This document shows positions 1-8,933 of a DNA stretch of 64,000 nt, in pieces. Position 1 is the stretch's first letter, and each line of letters begins with the position of its first letter. Position numbers and translations under genes: made by a program. The stretch covers positions 62,001 to 126,000 of the forward strand of contig JAKPKV010000114.1 of the NCBI GenBank assembly GCA_029553475.1, written 5' to 3'. The notes under the pieces were generated by a model, which made no database searches, was not told the DNA's origin, and was given only the letters and a program-made list of their open reading frames with translations. This DNA comes from Armatimonadota bacterium. GTDB taxonomy: Bacteria > Armatimonadota > Hebobacteria > CAIYQO01.

Positions 1-1620
1 GCCGTGCTGGAAATTCGGGTACTTCGCGTTGACGATATCCTTGAAGTAGCGCACCAGCGCCTGGGTGCGCAGCGCGGCGTAGTAATCGTAGGTGCCCTCG
101 CCGCCGCACTGCCCGCCGCCGCGCGGGTGGCCGTCCCAGCGCACGGCGTCCCAGCCGAACATCTCCACCGAGCGGATGACCTCCTCGGCGGCGATGCGCG
201 TCATGCGCGGGGTGGCGTCGGGGTTGATGGGCAAAAAGTCCTGCCAGCCCAGCGGCTTGTCAAACACCCCGCCGCGCACCTGCGGCCCGAAGCCGATGGG
301 GAAGAACTCCTTGTTCTTGAAGCGGTCCAGGCTCTTGACGTTGACGCCTTCCCACATGCCCACCGGGTAGCGGTACTGCCCGCGGTGGTCCAGCGGATAG
401 TCGTAGGCCGTCTTCCAGCCCAGGTACCCGGACATGATGAACTTGCCGTAGGTGACGCAGGCGTAGCCCTGCTTCTGCGCCTCTTCGATGAGGCTCCGCA
501 AGCCTTGCTTCTGCAGGTGGTAGCAGGTCTGCCCGGAGAACCACCAGTCCGTGTCCGAGCTCATCTCCACCATGTCCTCTTCCGCCCAGGCGAACATCTC
601 GCCGCAGTTCTGGTACAGCCTGCGCGAGGCGGTGACGAGCTCGCGCTGCCGCTCCCGGCTCAACAGCGAGTTGCCGAAGCGGATCACGATGCCGCTGTGG
701 ATGGCCGTGCGGTAGAAATTGGTGACGATGTTGAAATATTCCGTCGCCTCGCTGCGGTCTTTCCCATCGGCGGAGGTGTAGACCGCCACCAGCGCGTGGC
801 CCAGCTCGCGCCGCGGCAGCGGAATCTCGAAGGTCAGCGTTTGCGGTTTCTCGGTGAGGGTGACGGGGATCTCCTTCACCTTCTCGCGGACGTTGACGCC
901 GTGCTCCAAATACAGGGTCAGCGTGCCGTTCGCGCCGCCCGTGCCCACCGTGCGCAGCGTCGCCGTGCCGTTCAGCGTGTCGCCGGGCAGGTAGCGGATT
1001 TTATCGGTGGTCACGCCGGCGACGTAGCCGCTGTGCGACAGCGGGATGAGCTCGGCGTCGTCCAGCGCGAAATACTGGTGCTCGCGCGGGCTCAGGCCGA
1101 AGGCGATCTCGCCCATGCCCAGATCGGGGTCGGCGTCCGGGCCGTCGTGCGCGGCGACTTTCGTCTCCAGCGCCTGGTGCTTGAACGCCTCCGCGTCGGC
1201 CCAGGCGGCCAGCGACAGCCGCAGCGGGCCGTCGGGGATGACCACCTGCACGCTCTTCCACTCCGGCTGGTTGGCGCGCGCGAAGAAGAGCGAGGATAGA
1301 TTGCCCGCCTCCTCCTCGTTCACCCGCACCGTCAGCCCGGAGTTCCACGCCACCTCGTCGGCGACGTGCGAGGCGCGCAGCTTCAGCCGCAGCCGATAGA
1401 CTCCGCCGGGCATGGCGTCGCGGGAATATGTCACTGTTGACCGCTGATTGATCGGGTAGCCCAGCGTCGTCTTATGCCTGCCCGGCACCCCTTCGATCTC
1501 GCTGGCCTCCCCGCGCCACTGCGCCGCCGGCAGCGCCACCGTCCCCTGGGCCAACAGGGCGACCGGCAGCAGGCAGGCCAGACACAGACCGAGCACCAGC
1601 ATCGCAACGTGACGCACCAT
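1..1620 (-). CDS. secreted TIM-barrel glycosidase-like protein (3' end cut by window)
   Basis: This frame is open for 540 codons from an ATG at 1620 to the window edge, so the C-terminus is missing. A signal peptide (MVRHVAMLVLGLCLACLL, ending near ALLAQG) predicts export. Residues about 25-270 look like beta-sandwich domains (NGTLTLYLEHG, EKPQTLTFEIPLP). From about residue 290 the sequence looks like a TIM barrel, with GWDAVRWDGHPRGGGQCGG near residue 510 and acidic residues in the places expected of a glycosidase barrel. A GGGGGAG ribosome-binding site lies five bases before the ATG, and a good promoter lies just upstream. I cannot assign a GH family. The glycosidase call is an inference from the barrel-like motifs and the neighbouring carbohydrate genes. 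Confidence 0.6.
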   Translation of the reverse strand, partial: MVRHVAMLVLGLCLACLLPVALLAQGTVALPAAQWRGEASEIEGVPGRHKTTLGYPINQRSTVTYSRDAMPGGVYRLRLKLRASHVADEVAWNSGLTVRVNEEEAGNLSSLFFARANQPEWKSVQVVIPDGPLRLSLAAWADAEAFKHQALETKVAAHDGPDADPDLGMGEIAFGLSPREHQYFALDDAELIPLSHSGYVAGVTTDKIRYLPGDTLNGTATLRTVGTGGANGTLTLYLEHGVNVREKVKEIPVTLTEKPQTLTFEIPLPRRELGHALVAVYTSADGKDRSEATEYFNIVTNFYRTAIHSGIVIRFGNSLLSRERQRELVTASRRLYQNCGEMFAWAEEDMVEMSSDTDWWFSGQTCYHLQKQGLRSLIEEAQKQGYACVTYGKFIMSGYLGWKTAYDYPLDHRGQYRYPVGMWEGVNVKSLDRFKNKEFFPIGFGPQVRGGVFDKPLGWQDFLPINPDATPRMTRIAAEEVIRSVEMFGWDAVRWDGHPRGGGQCGGEGTYDYYAALRTQALVRYFKDIVNAKYPNFQHG

Positions 1621-1638
1621 GCATCTCCCCCCGTGTGC

Positions 1639-1667
1639 CGTATACGCGCACTGATTCAGTTGGACAA
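1639..1667 (-). promoter_or_regulatory. sigma70-type promoter TTGTCC-17-TATACG
   Basis: On the minus strand TTGTCC (1667-1662) and TATACG (1644-1639) are 17 bases apart. The predicted transcript would start about 12 bases before the ATG at 1620, leaving a very short leader with a Shine-Dalgarno site. This suggests the gene below is not only transcribed by read-through from the FAD oxidoreductase. A short hairpin (GGAAGGT-TCCG-ACCTTCC, 1678-1695) lies just upstream and could end the upstream transcript. Confidence 0.5.
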
Positions 1668-1762
1668 TTCGCCGGCGGGAAGGTTCCGACCTTCCGCGCG
1701 GCGGGCATTCTCGTGGAGTCCGAGCGATGACGGGGACGGCGGCAACATCGCGCACACCGCCG

Positions 1763-4030
1763 CTACCGGCCGTACAGGCGCACCGCGTAGACCCGCGCCG
1801 CCGGGCAGCCCGCCGTGGCGTGAATGACCAGCCGCAGCGCCGCGGTGGTGACGGCTTCGAAAATCACCTCGCGCTTCCGGAAGCGGTTGCCCGTCTCCCG
1901 ATAGACCGTCCGCCACCGCTCGCCGTCCCGCGCCCGCAGCTCCCAGTCCGTCGCCAGCGTGGCGGGGAGCCGGTCCGGGCCGTCGAGGGGGGCGTGCAGG
2001 TCGCTGTCGAAGCGGAGCTCCGCGCGGGCGATGGTCTGCGGCGCGGCCCAGCGCCATTGCAGCCACTGGGGGAGGCCGTCGGCGGAGATCCACAGGTTCG
2101 GCCAGGTCTCCGGCCAGTCGCGCCCGTTCACCACGTTGGACGCCTCGTAGGGGCGGGATTCGGGCGTCACCCGCGCCGCCAGCGCCATCCGCGCGTGCTG
2201 GTTCCAGTGCTGGTACGGCGGCACGGCGCACTCCGATGGATTCAGCCGCGGCCAGCGGCGATTTCCTGGGTCGCAGCCGCCCGGCGACGCGTGGCAGAAC
2301 TGCGCCACCGTGCCGGCCGCCTGCCCGGCCTCATGCCACTGGACGCCGGGCGCGGGGTGGAGCGCGAGGCGGTACAGGCCGGGGGTGATGGCGAGATTCG
2401 GCGCGCACGCCACCCACCGCGCCTCCCCCGCCGGCGCCGCCAGCGCGCCCTGGTAGAGCGCCTCCCCGGCGTCCTGATCCCACAGCCGCCGCAGCCGCCG
2501 CAGCTCGATTGCCACCGCGCAGTCGGCCTCCGCGGAGAGGCAGACGGCCAGGGTGTCGAGGCGCGGCCCGCTCAACGGCAGCACCAGGCCGCGCGCCGGG
2601 TCCAGCGCATGGCGCGCGCCCGTCAGGCGGTCGAGGATGAGCGGGGCGCTCGAGGAGGCGGTCACCCGCGCGGTCCGCGCCAGGTCATCGTCTTCCTCGC
2701 GGGTGAAGCCGAGCAGGCGCGCGTCATCGCGCAGCAGCCGGCGCTGAATCTCGCCGATATGCGGCGCCGCCGCGGCCTGCCGGGGCAGCAGGTCATGCGC
2801 CAGCGCGTGGGCCGCCGCCGCCCCGGCCGCCTGCCCCAGGCAGGCGGTGGTGAGCATCACCCGCGCCGAGCCGAGGGCGACGTGGGTGGCGCTGAGATTC
2901 CGCCCGGCCATCCAGAGGTTCTCGATAGTGCGGCTGTAGAGCGCGCGCAGCGGGATGCCGTAGGGGGCCACCCTCGCCCAGTTGGCGTAGGCGCCGTCAA
3001 GATGCGCGTATTCGGCCGGCTCCGCCGGGTTGAGGACGCCGCCGCTGGTGTGCAGGTCAAGATACCAACCGCCGTAGGCCACCGCGTCGGGCCAGTGGCG
3101 GTCAATATGGCAATCATACTCCGAGAGCACCACGTCACCGAGCAGCCGGCGGCTCTCGCGCTTGCCGGGCACGGCGCCGATCCATTCCAACTCGTAGGGG
3201 GCGTAGGACGCCGCCTCGCGGAAGCGGTTCTTGAAAAAATCCCACACGCCCAGCGCCCGGCGGTGCAGCTCGCGGGTGATCGCCTCGTTGTCGCGCACCG
3301 TGTCCCAGGGCGGCATGCCGATCTCCATCCACCACCAGCCGCCGGCGCCCTCGCCCCCCGCCGCGCCCAGCCAGCGGCAGACGCCCACCGCCTCTTCCGT
3401 CTCATACCGGTGCGCCCAGTCGGGCGCCGTGAAGGGAACGGGGCGCCCGGCGTTCCGCGCGCGCAGCAGCACGGTGCTGCCCATCGTCCAGGCATCGGCC
3501 TCCACCGGCGCCATCGGCTCGCCGTATTCCCCGCGCGCCTCGCGCCCCATGCGCCAGTCGGCGCCGGCCAGCAAACCCACCGTGCCGTCGCCGGTGCAGT
3601 CCACCACCTGGCGGACGGTGAAGAGGAATTCGCGCTCGCTGCCCAACTGGCTGGCCCGCACCCGCGCGATGCGCGCGCCCGCCATCTCCACCCCGCGCAC
3701 GCTGGTATTGAGAAAGAGGGCCAGATGCGGCTCGCGGCGGACGAACTCGCCCAGCAGCACATCACTCAGCGGCGTCCCCACCCCCGTCGTCAGCAGGAGT
3801 TCTTCGATCAGTCCGGTCTCGCGCGCGAAGGCGTTGTACTGGTTGGCGCCGCTCGGCCCCACGCGCACCTCGCTGGAGGCGTTGCCGCCCGGCACCGGCC
3901 GGTCCTGCACCAGCGCCGTCGCCGCCCCGCCGCGCGCCGCCGCCACCGCCGCGCACACGCCGGCCAGCCCGCCGCCGGCGACGAGAAGGTCGAAGGAGAG
4001 GGTTTTGGGCTCCACCGTATTGATGGTCAT
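1763..4030 (-). CDS. FAD-dependent oxidoreductase with C-terminal discoidin-like domain
   Basis: A protein of about 755 residues. The N-terminus carries a dinucleotide-binding motif (LLVAGGGLAGVCAAVAAARG), then GGNASSEVRVGPSGAN, typical of the FAD_oxidored family (PF12831) found in carbohydrate loci. A second flavin-family signature (MAGRNLSATHVALGSARV) lies near residue 390. The last 170 residues read as an F5/8-type (discoidin) sandwich (SNVVNGRDWPETWPNLWIS). The substrate is unknown. I see no signal peptide. A GTG at 4036 is also possible, but GAGG eight bases before the ATG at 4030 favours the latter. The start lies ten bases after the GH172 stop, so the two are probably co-transcribed. 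The flavoprotein call is firm; the role in glycan oxidation is an inference. Confidence 0.85.
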   Translation of the reverse strand: MTINTVEPKTLSFDLLVAGGGLAGVCAAVAAARGGAATALVQDRPVPGGNASSEVRVGPSGANQYNAFARETGLIEELLLTTGVGTPLSDVLLGEFVRREPHLALFLNTSVRGVEMAGARIARVRASQLGSEREFLFTVRQVVDCTGDGTVGLLAGADWRMGREARGEYGEPMAPVEADAWTMGSTVLLRARNAGRPVPFTAPDWAHRYETEEAVGVCRWLGAAGGEGAGGWWWMEIGMPPWDTVRDNEAITRELHRRALGVWDFFKNRFREAASYAPYELEWIGAVPGKRESRRLLGDVVLSEYDCHIDRHWPDAVAYGGWYLDLHTSGGVLNPAEPAEYAHLDGAYANWARVAPYGIPLRALYSRTIENLWMAGRNLSATHVALGSARVMLTTACLGQAAGAAAAHALAHDLLPRQAAAAPHIGEIQRRLLRDDARLLGFTREEDDDLARTARVTASSSAPLILDRLTGARHALDPARGLVLPLSGPRLDTLAVCLSAEADCAVAIELRRLRRLWDQDAGEALYQGALAAPAGEARWVACAPNLAITPGLYRLALHPAPGVQWHEAGQAAGTVAQFCHASPGGCDPGNRRWPRLNPSECAVPPYQHWNQHARMALAARVTPESRPYEASNVVNGRDWPETWPNLWISADGLPQWLQWRWAAPQTIARAELRFDSDLHAPLDGPDRLPATLATDWELRARDGERWRTVYRETGNRFRKREVIFEAVTTAALRLVIHATAGCPAARVYAVRLYGR

Positions 4031-4040
4031 TGACACAGCC

Positions 4041-5159
4041 TCAGATAATTTCCAGCGCGTTCCGGTCGCCCAGCGCCGGGAAGGGAGCGTGCGGTTCCGC
4101 CTGGTACCAGTAGGCCACCGAAGCGATGTCGTCTTGCAGGGGCAGATAGCGGCCCTCGCCCCGCCAGCCCAGCGCCTGGATGGTCACCCGCAAGTCCTCC
4201 GCAAAGCGGATGGGATCCATGATATGGAAGCGGTAGAGCAGATGGCGGTTGCCCGGACGGCTGGCCGGCGGCGGATCGGCGTTGAAGCCGCTGTCGCCGA
4301 AGGGGTAGCCCATGAAGGGCGCGCTGTAGTTGCCGCGGAAGCACCATGCCCCGCCAAAGTAGTCCTCGGTGCCGGTGCCGCAGAGCGTGGGGAACTCCGC
4401 ATCACCATCCAGGAAGAATTTGATCTCCCCCTCGCCCCACCAGCCGGTGTTGTTCTGCTGCCAGGCCATGACGGTACCCACATACTGGCCCCACCCCTGC
4501 ACGCCGTCGAGGAGGGGATACTCCTCGCCATACGTGAGCGGATTCACGCGGCGGAACTGCGCGTGGAAGTAGGCTTCGTCGTCCTCCACCTCGGTGAGGG
4601 TGTAGTTGATGGTGTAGAAGAACCCTTGCGCGCGCTGCGGATATCGGCTCTCCACCGTCACCCGCGCGTGCGCGCGAAAAGGCATGGGGAAGAAGCAGTT
4701 CAGCCCGCCGTCCGGGTTCACGTTGATGGGCAGCGCGGTGATCGGCGTGCGGCGGTTCCAGCTCTGGCAGAAGAAGTCGCCGATGGGCGCCTCCACGCTG
4801 GGCGTTGCCTCGCCGTCCCAGTAGATGCGCAGGATGACGTCGCGGTAATATTTATGGTCCAGGGTCATCCAGAGATGCTGGATGCAGCCCGGCCCGTCCA
4901 CGTCCATGAGAGTCGTTTCCACGCCTGTCGGCAGGTTGATGCACGGCCGCACCTTCCATGTGCGTCCCAACTCGCGCGCGGCGCCGCTCTCCTCCCACTC
5001 CTGCCCGATGCGCGCCACCTCCGGCTGCGGCGTCGCCGACACCTCGGCCATCCCGCCCCTGCCCTTCTCCCCGTAGACGTTTTCGGCGGTGATGGAGCGC
5101 GTCCGCGCCCGCGACAGCTTCGCGATAGTGCCCAGGGTCATATTGAGGCCGTTGGACAT
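4041..5159 (-). CDS. DUF2961 / GH172 family glycoside hydrolase
   Basis: A protein of 372 residues. The sequence has DUF2961 hallmarks: LPTGVETTLMDVDGPGCIQH near the N-terminus, GDFFCQSW, the tract FFYTINYTL, and GTGTEDYFGGAWCF, whose acidic pair corresponds to the conserved GTGTEDY motif of GH172. Characterised GH172 members act on fructofuranosides and arabinofuranosides; the substrate here cannot be told. I chose the ATG at 5159 because GGGAG precedes it at good spacing. An in-frame ATG at 5198 would add 13 residues rich in charge and is less likely. No signal peptide is seen. It lies between the 1110-residue secreted protein and the FAD oxidoreductase, probably in one operon. Confidence 0.85.
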   Translation of the reverse strand: MSNGLNMTLGTIAKLSRARTRSITAENVYGEKGRGGMAEVSATPQPEVARIGQEWEESGAARELGRTWKVRPCINLPTGVETTLMDVDGPGCIQHLWMTLDHKYYRDVILRIYWDGEATPSVEAPIGDFFCQSWNRRTPITALPINVNPDGGLNCFFPMPFRAHARVTVESRYPQRAQGFFYTINYTLTEVEDDEAYFHAQFRRVNPLTYGEEYPLLDGVQGWGQYVGTVMAWQQNNTGWWGEGEIKFFLDGDAEFPTLCGTGTEDYFGGAWCFRGNYSAPFMGYPFGDSGFNADPPPASRPGNRHLLYRFHIMDPIRFAEDLRVTIQALGWRGEGRYLPLQDDIASVAYWYQAEPHAPFPALGDRNALEII

Positions 5160-5261
5160 CCGTCTCTCCCGCATTCGATCTCGTTCGTCGTGAGGCACGC
5201 GGCGGAGCGGACTGGCGCCGCCCCCCGCTCAACGCCAATCCGATCTTCACGCTCCCGCTCC

Positions 5262-8200
5262 CTACCCTCCGATCCTGATCTCCACCATCCCGCCCGCCGG
5301 CACGGTATACGCCTTCCGTTTCAGCGTGAAGGGCGTCCACGCTTTCTGCGTCTCCACCCTGGTGGTGATGGCCTGCTCCGTGGGGTTGTGCAGGGCGACC
5401 ACCCACTGGCCGGGGAGCGTGTTGCACAGGGTGATCTTCACCGCCGGGTGGTCGGCGATCACCGGGTGGCCGAGGAACAGGTCAATGGGCTCGTCGGCGA
5501 AGACGGTCGCGTAGGCGGTGCCGTCCACCATCGGCAGTTGCCGCCAGTTGGGCGCCTTGCGCGCGCGGTCCAGCAGCCACACGTCCCAGTTGTCGTGCAT
5601 CTTCTCCAGCACGAGGGCGCGGTTCGCCTTCAGCGGCACGGCGGGGATCTTCACCTCGGCGCCGCGGCCCTTGCCGTCCAGGGTGAGGGCGATGGCGTCG
5701 GCGCGAGACGGCGCGCTGCTCTTCGCCCCCTTCGGCAGGGCCGCCATCGCCGCGAAGAAGGCGTGCAGCGTGTCCAGCGTGGTGCCCGCCGGCGAGCCGA
5801 CGAAGCCGATGCGCGTGGCGAAGGTCGCGCCGGCGGCCAGGCCGCCCGCCGCGGGGCGCTCGCCCAGCGCGATCTCGTTGCCCTTGCGCGTATACACCAG
5901 CGTCTCGTCGAGACTGACCACCCCCACCGGCCCGCCATCCGAGTCAATGAGCAGGTAGGCGCCCGTCGGGAAAGGGCCGCTCTCCGGCAGTTGCGCCAGG
6001 GTCTCGGCGGTATACAGCGTGCCGTCGGCGGCGCGCAGCGCGGTGAAGCGCGTGGAGACGTAGCGGATGGGCAGCTTGGCGTCCGCCGCGCTCAGGTCCT
6101 GGCGCGCGGTGAGGTGGAACTCGTACCAGCCGGCGCGCAGGCCGTCGGAATAGGCGGCGAAGGTCGTGCTCTGTCCGTAGCCCTCCAGGAAGGGGTTCGG
6201 CTGCACCGGGCTCCACCAGCTCCAGGCGTTGCCCCAGCTTGACGGGTCGGTGATGATATTGTCCACGTAGCCCCCGCCGATGATCACGTCCGGGCCGGCC
6301 AGCACGAATTTCGGCCGGCAGTTGATGTGGCTGACGCCCGGATACCCGGCGATGCTCACCACCGGCGCGAAGGCGAAACTCGGCGAATCCTTGCCGCTGC
6401 CCGCGCCGTCAATGGGCAGCGTGGGATAGTTCAGCGTGAGCGTGGCGGACGGCGCGATGGTGCCGTACCAGCCGCCTTTGTTGTGCGTGTAGCCGTTCAT
6501 ACTGCCGCTCTTGTAGAAGTGGTAGCGGCCATCCTTCGTCAGCGACGTCGCCGAGCTCAGGTAATTGCAGCGGTCGCCGCAGATGAATTCGTTCTGCAGC
6601 GTGTTCGTGTTGCGGATGTAGGCGCCGATGGCGCGCTTCCCGTGCACGTCGGTGATGATCGGGTAGATGGAGCGCTGCTGCGAGTTCTCGAACTCGAAGG
6701 TCTGGTCGAAGGCCTTCGCGCCGTTCGGGCGGAAGTGATAGAGCTCCTTGCCGTTGGACATGATGACGATGTCCTGCAGGCCGGCGTCGCTGGTGACGTG
6801 CAGGCGCGCCTGATAGCGCCACAGGTCGGGGCGGAACCACTCGCCCCACGGCACCACCACCTCCCAGCGGCCGCGCCAGGCGTTGATGACCGGCCCCTGG
6901 GTGATGTATTGATAGGGCCGCAGCCAGGCGAGCTCTTCGCTGAACAGCGTGCGCATCGCGCCCACGCCCGGGCCGTATTCCTTGCTGTAGGAGCCGTCGC
7001 CGAACTCGCCGGGGGCGGTATTCACCACCGTCCAGCCCTCCTTCAGCCGCGCGGCGATCTGCTCGGGCGCATCCATCAGGTCAATGGAGAGCGGCGCGTA
7101 GTACATCTGCATCGCCTGCAGCATGGCAAAATCGTCGAAATGGCTGTCCACCACCTTGCCGTTGTCCGTGGAGTAGATGACGAACTGGTTGTTCATCTTA
7201 TACTCCCACGGCGGAATCTCGCTCTCGTCGTGGCGGAAGTAGCCGGTCGGGCCTTTGTAGCCCATCTGCTCGAAGACGTAATCGAAGATATATTTCGTGC
7301 GCACGCGCTCCGGCAGCCCTTTGGAATTGTCCATGCGCGTGTTGTCCGGCGTCAGCAGCTCCGCCAGCGGGTATTGGACGTTGTCGCCGAAGAAGAATTG
7401 CGCGGTATTGGTGTGGGCATCGCGCCACCAGATGCCCGGGATGGCATAAAAATCGTCATCGCTATACTTAGCGCAGTCCGCCTTAAACTGGTTGAACTTC
7501 TCCGCGCTGGTGAATGCCAGCGGCTCCAGAAACGCCAGGTATTGCAGGCCATGCGCCTTTGCCGCCTTCACCCATTCCTCCACCGTGGCCGTGCCGCCGG
7601 AGTAGCTGGAGCGCGCGCCCACCAGGCCGCGAAGCTGGTCCTGATCGGTAATCGGCGGCGCCGTCGTCCAGTCGCGCAGCGGCTCCGGGTCTTTCGGTTT
7701 GAAGGTGGCGGTGAGCAGCGACTCCGGCGTCGCCGTGCCGCCTTTGCCCGCCGCCAGCGTGGGCGCGGCCATCCAGCGGAACAGGTTCGCATACAGGCGA
7801 ATCCAGTTGCTCGGTTTGCCGCCTTGCCCGTTCGTCAGCATGTCCTGCACCGGCGGGCAGTTGCCGGGGCTGGCGAAAATCCACTCCGGGTTGATGCCCA
7901 GCGCCGCCAGCCGGCCTTTGCCGACCTCGCGCGTCGCCAGCAGCGTGGGGGATTTTTCCGCCTGCGCGGGGATGTACGGGCGCACGATGACGCGCTTTTC
8001 TTCCTCATACGGCACGGCTTCCGCCGTCGGCGAGGCTTTCACCACCGGCCGCCAGTTCGCGTCGCCGATGATGCTGATGGGCGCGGTGGCGCCTTCCTGA
8101 TTGCCGCGATGGTAATAGAGCAGGCCGTCCACGCCCTGATTGAACGGGGGCGTCATGGTCTCGGTGAATTGCAGCGTGCTCTGGAAGGCGCGCACCACCC

Positions 8201-8594
8201 GGTCCTTGTCATGCTCGGTGATGATGACCCAGCCGAATTTCGCGCCGTGGCGTTCCAGGTAGTGTTGCCGCGCCAGCCATTCCGCTTCCCCCCATTTCTC
8301 GCCCGGCAGCACCAGCACCCCGCCGCCCGCCGCCAGGAAGGCATCGAGCGCCGTCACCACCGCGGGATTCTCGGCGCCGCCCGTCACCACCACCACGTTG
8401 TAGTCGCCGGTGGGCAGCAGTTCGGGCAAATCGTTCGCGCGGCAACTGTGCAGCTCAATGCCTTCCGCGTGCAGCGGCTTCGTAAAATACCCCTGGTGCA
8501 GCCCGCTGGTGAAGAGCACCGCCGGCTTCTTCCCCTGGGCGCCGACCGCCCCCCACAGCAGCACGACGGCCATCAGCACGGTGAACAGACGCAT
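5262..8594 (-). CDS. large secreted multidomain protein with GATase-like and PHP-like regions
   Basis: A protein of 1110 residues with a clear signal peptide (MRLFTVLMAVVLLWGAVGAQ). Residues about 25-270 resemble a class I amidotransferase-like fold such as the trimerisation domain of GH42-type enzymes (DYNVVVVTGGAENPAVV, GGGVLVLPGEKW, GKGRLAALGINPEW). Around residues 325-430 the pattern YSGGTATVEEWVKAAKAHGL-QYLAF follows the start of PHP domains, but the metal-binding His-x-His is not there. The remainder is rich in aromatic residues and beta strands and is probably carbohydrate-related. No catalytic residues can be assigned. A GGAGG site lies six bases before the ATG. It heads the carbohydrate block above GH172. 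I do not recognise a named family for the full protein. Confidence 0.75.
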   Translation of the reverse strand: MRLFTVLMAVVLLWGAVGAQGKKPAVLFTSGLHQGYFTKPLHAEGIELHSCRANDLPELLPTGDYNVVVVTGGAENPAVVTALDAFLAAGGGVLVLPGEKWGEAEWLARQHYLERHGAKFGWVIITEHDKDRVVRAFQSTLQFTETMTPPFNQGVDGLLYYHRGNQEGATAPISIIGDANWRPVVKASPTAEAVPYEEEKRVIVRPYIPAQAEKSPTLLATREVGKGRLAALGINPEWIFASPGNCPPVQDMLTNGQGGKPSNWIRLYANLFRWMAAPTLAAGKGGTATPESLLTATFKPKDPEPLRDWTTAPPITDQDQLRGLVGARSSYSGGTATVEEWVKAAKAHGLQYLAFLEPLAFTSAEKFNQFKADCAKYSDDDFYAIPGIWWRDAHTNTAQFFFGDNVQYPLAELLTPDNTRMDNSKGLPERVRTKYIFDYVFEQMGYKGPTGYFRHDESEIPPWEYKMNNQFVIYSTDNGKVVDSHFDDFAMLQAMQMYYAPLSIDLMDAPEQIAARLKEGWTVVNTAPGEFGDGSYSKEYGPGVGAMRTLFSEELAWLRPYQYITQGPVINAWRGRWEVVVPWGEWFRPDLWRYQARLHVTSDAGLQDIVIMSNGKELYHFRPNGAKAFDQTFEFENSQQRSIYPIITDVHGKRAIGAYIRNTNTLQNEFICGDRCNYLSSATSLTKDGRYHFYKSGSMNGYTHNKGGWYGTIAPSATLTLNYPTLPIDGAGSGKDSPSFAFAPVVSIAGYPGVSHINCRPKFVLAGPDVIIGGGYVDNIITDPSSWGNAWSWWSPVQPNPFLEGYGQSTTFAAYSDGLRAGWYEFHLTARQDLSAADAKLPIRYVSTRFTALRAADGTLYTAETLAQLPESGPFPTGAYLLIDSDGGPVGVVSLDETLVYTRKGNEIALGERPAAGGLAAGATFATRIGFVGSPAGTTLDTLHAFFAAMAALPKGAKSSAPSRADAIALTLDGKGRGAEVKIPAVPLKANRALVLEKMHDNWDVWLLDRARKAPNWRQLPMVDGTAYATVFADEPIDLFLGHPVIADHPAVKITLCNTLPGQWVVALHNPTEQAITTRVETQKAWTPFTLKRKAYTVPAGGMVEIRIGG

Positions 8595-8933
8595 GGGAAA
8601 CCTCCGCTTGGTGGATATAATCGGTTAGACGCCGCGGTCACCAATTCGATGTGGGGTCTGCCATCGCCTTTCGGGGAGAAGTGGACAATGCATGCGCCGG
8701 ACTCCCGGGCGGGCGATCCCGATGCATGCTCTTTGGCAAATGGTTTCCGCTTTGGCGGGCTGTTCATCGGTGGGCTTCCGTCCCCCGGATTGAAATCCGG
8801 GGCTGGAGCCACAAAGTCCGCCCCCGCGGACTGGCCGGATCGGGCCGACCGACCGGATACCGAGCACAGCGGGAGTCATGTGTCAAAGAGCATCCATCGA
8901 GCCGACTCCGGGGAGACGCTCGCCCGCCCGCTC
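8595..8933. other. intergenic region with a dispersed repeat
   Basis: About 340 bases separate the 1110-residue gene from the second DtxR-type regulator, both on the minus strand. The part next to 8594 holds the ribosome-binding site of the large gene and a weak minus-strand TATA-like stretch near 8615. The middle holds the two-hairpin repeat described at 8783-8836. I see no gene; open frames here lack family motifs and ribosome-binding sites. Confidence 0.5.
8783..8836 (-). repeat. two-hairpin dispersed repeat, copy 1
   Basis: This element holds a palindrome (CCCCGGATT-GA-AATCCGGGG, 8783-8802), the conserved linker CTGGAGCCACAAA and a second hairpin (GTCCGC-CCCC-GCGGAC, 8816-8831) followed by TGGCC. 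A second copy in the opposite orientation lies at 55606-55660. Its second hairpin is GTCCAC-GCCG-GTGGAC, so one G-C pair has become an A-T pair with both sides changed. That pattern indicates selection or copying that keeps base pairing. Confidence 0.75.
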
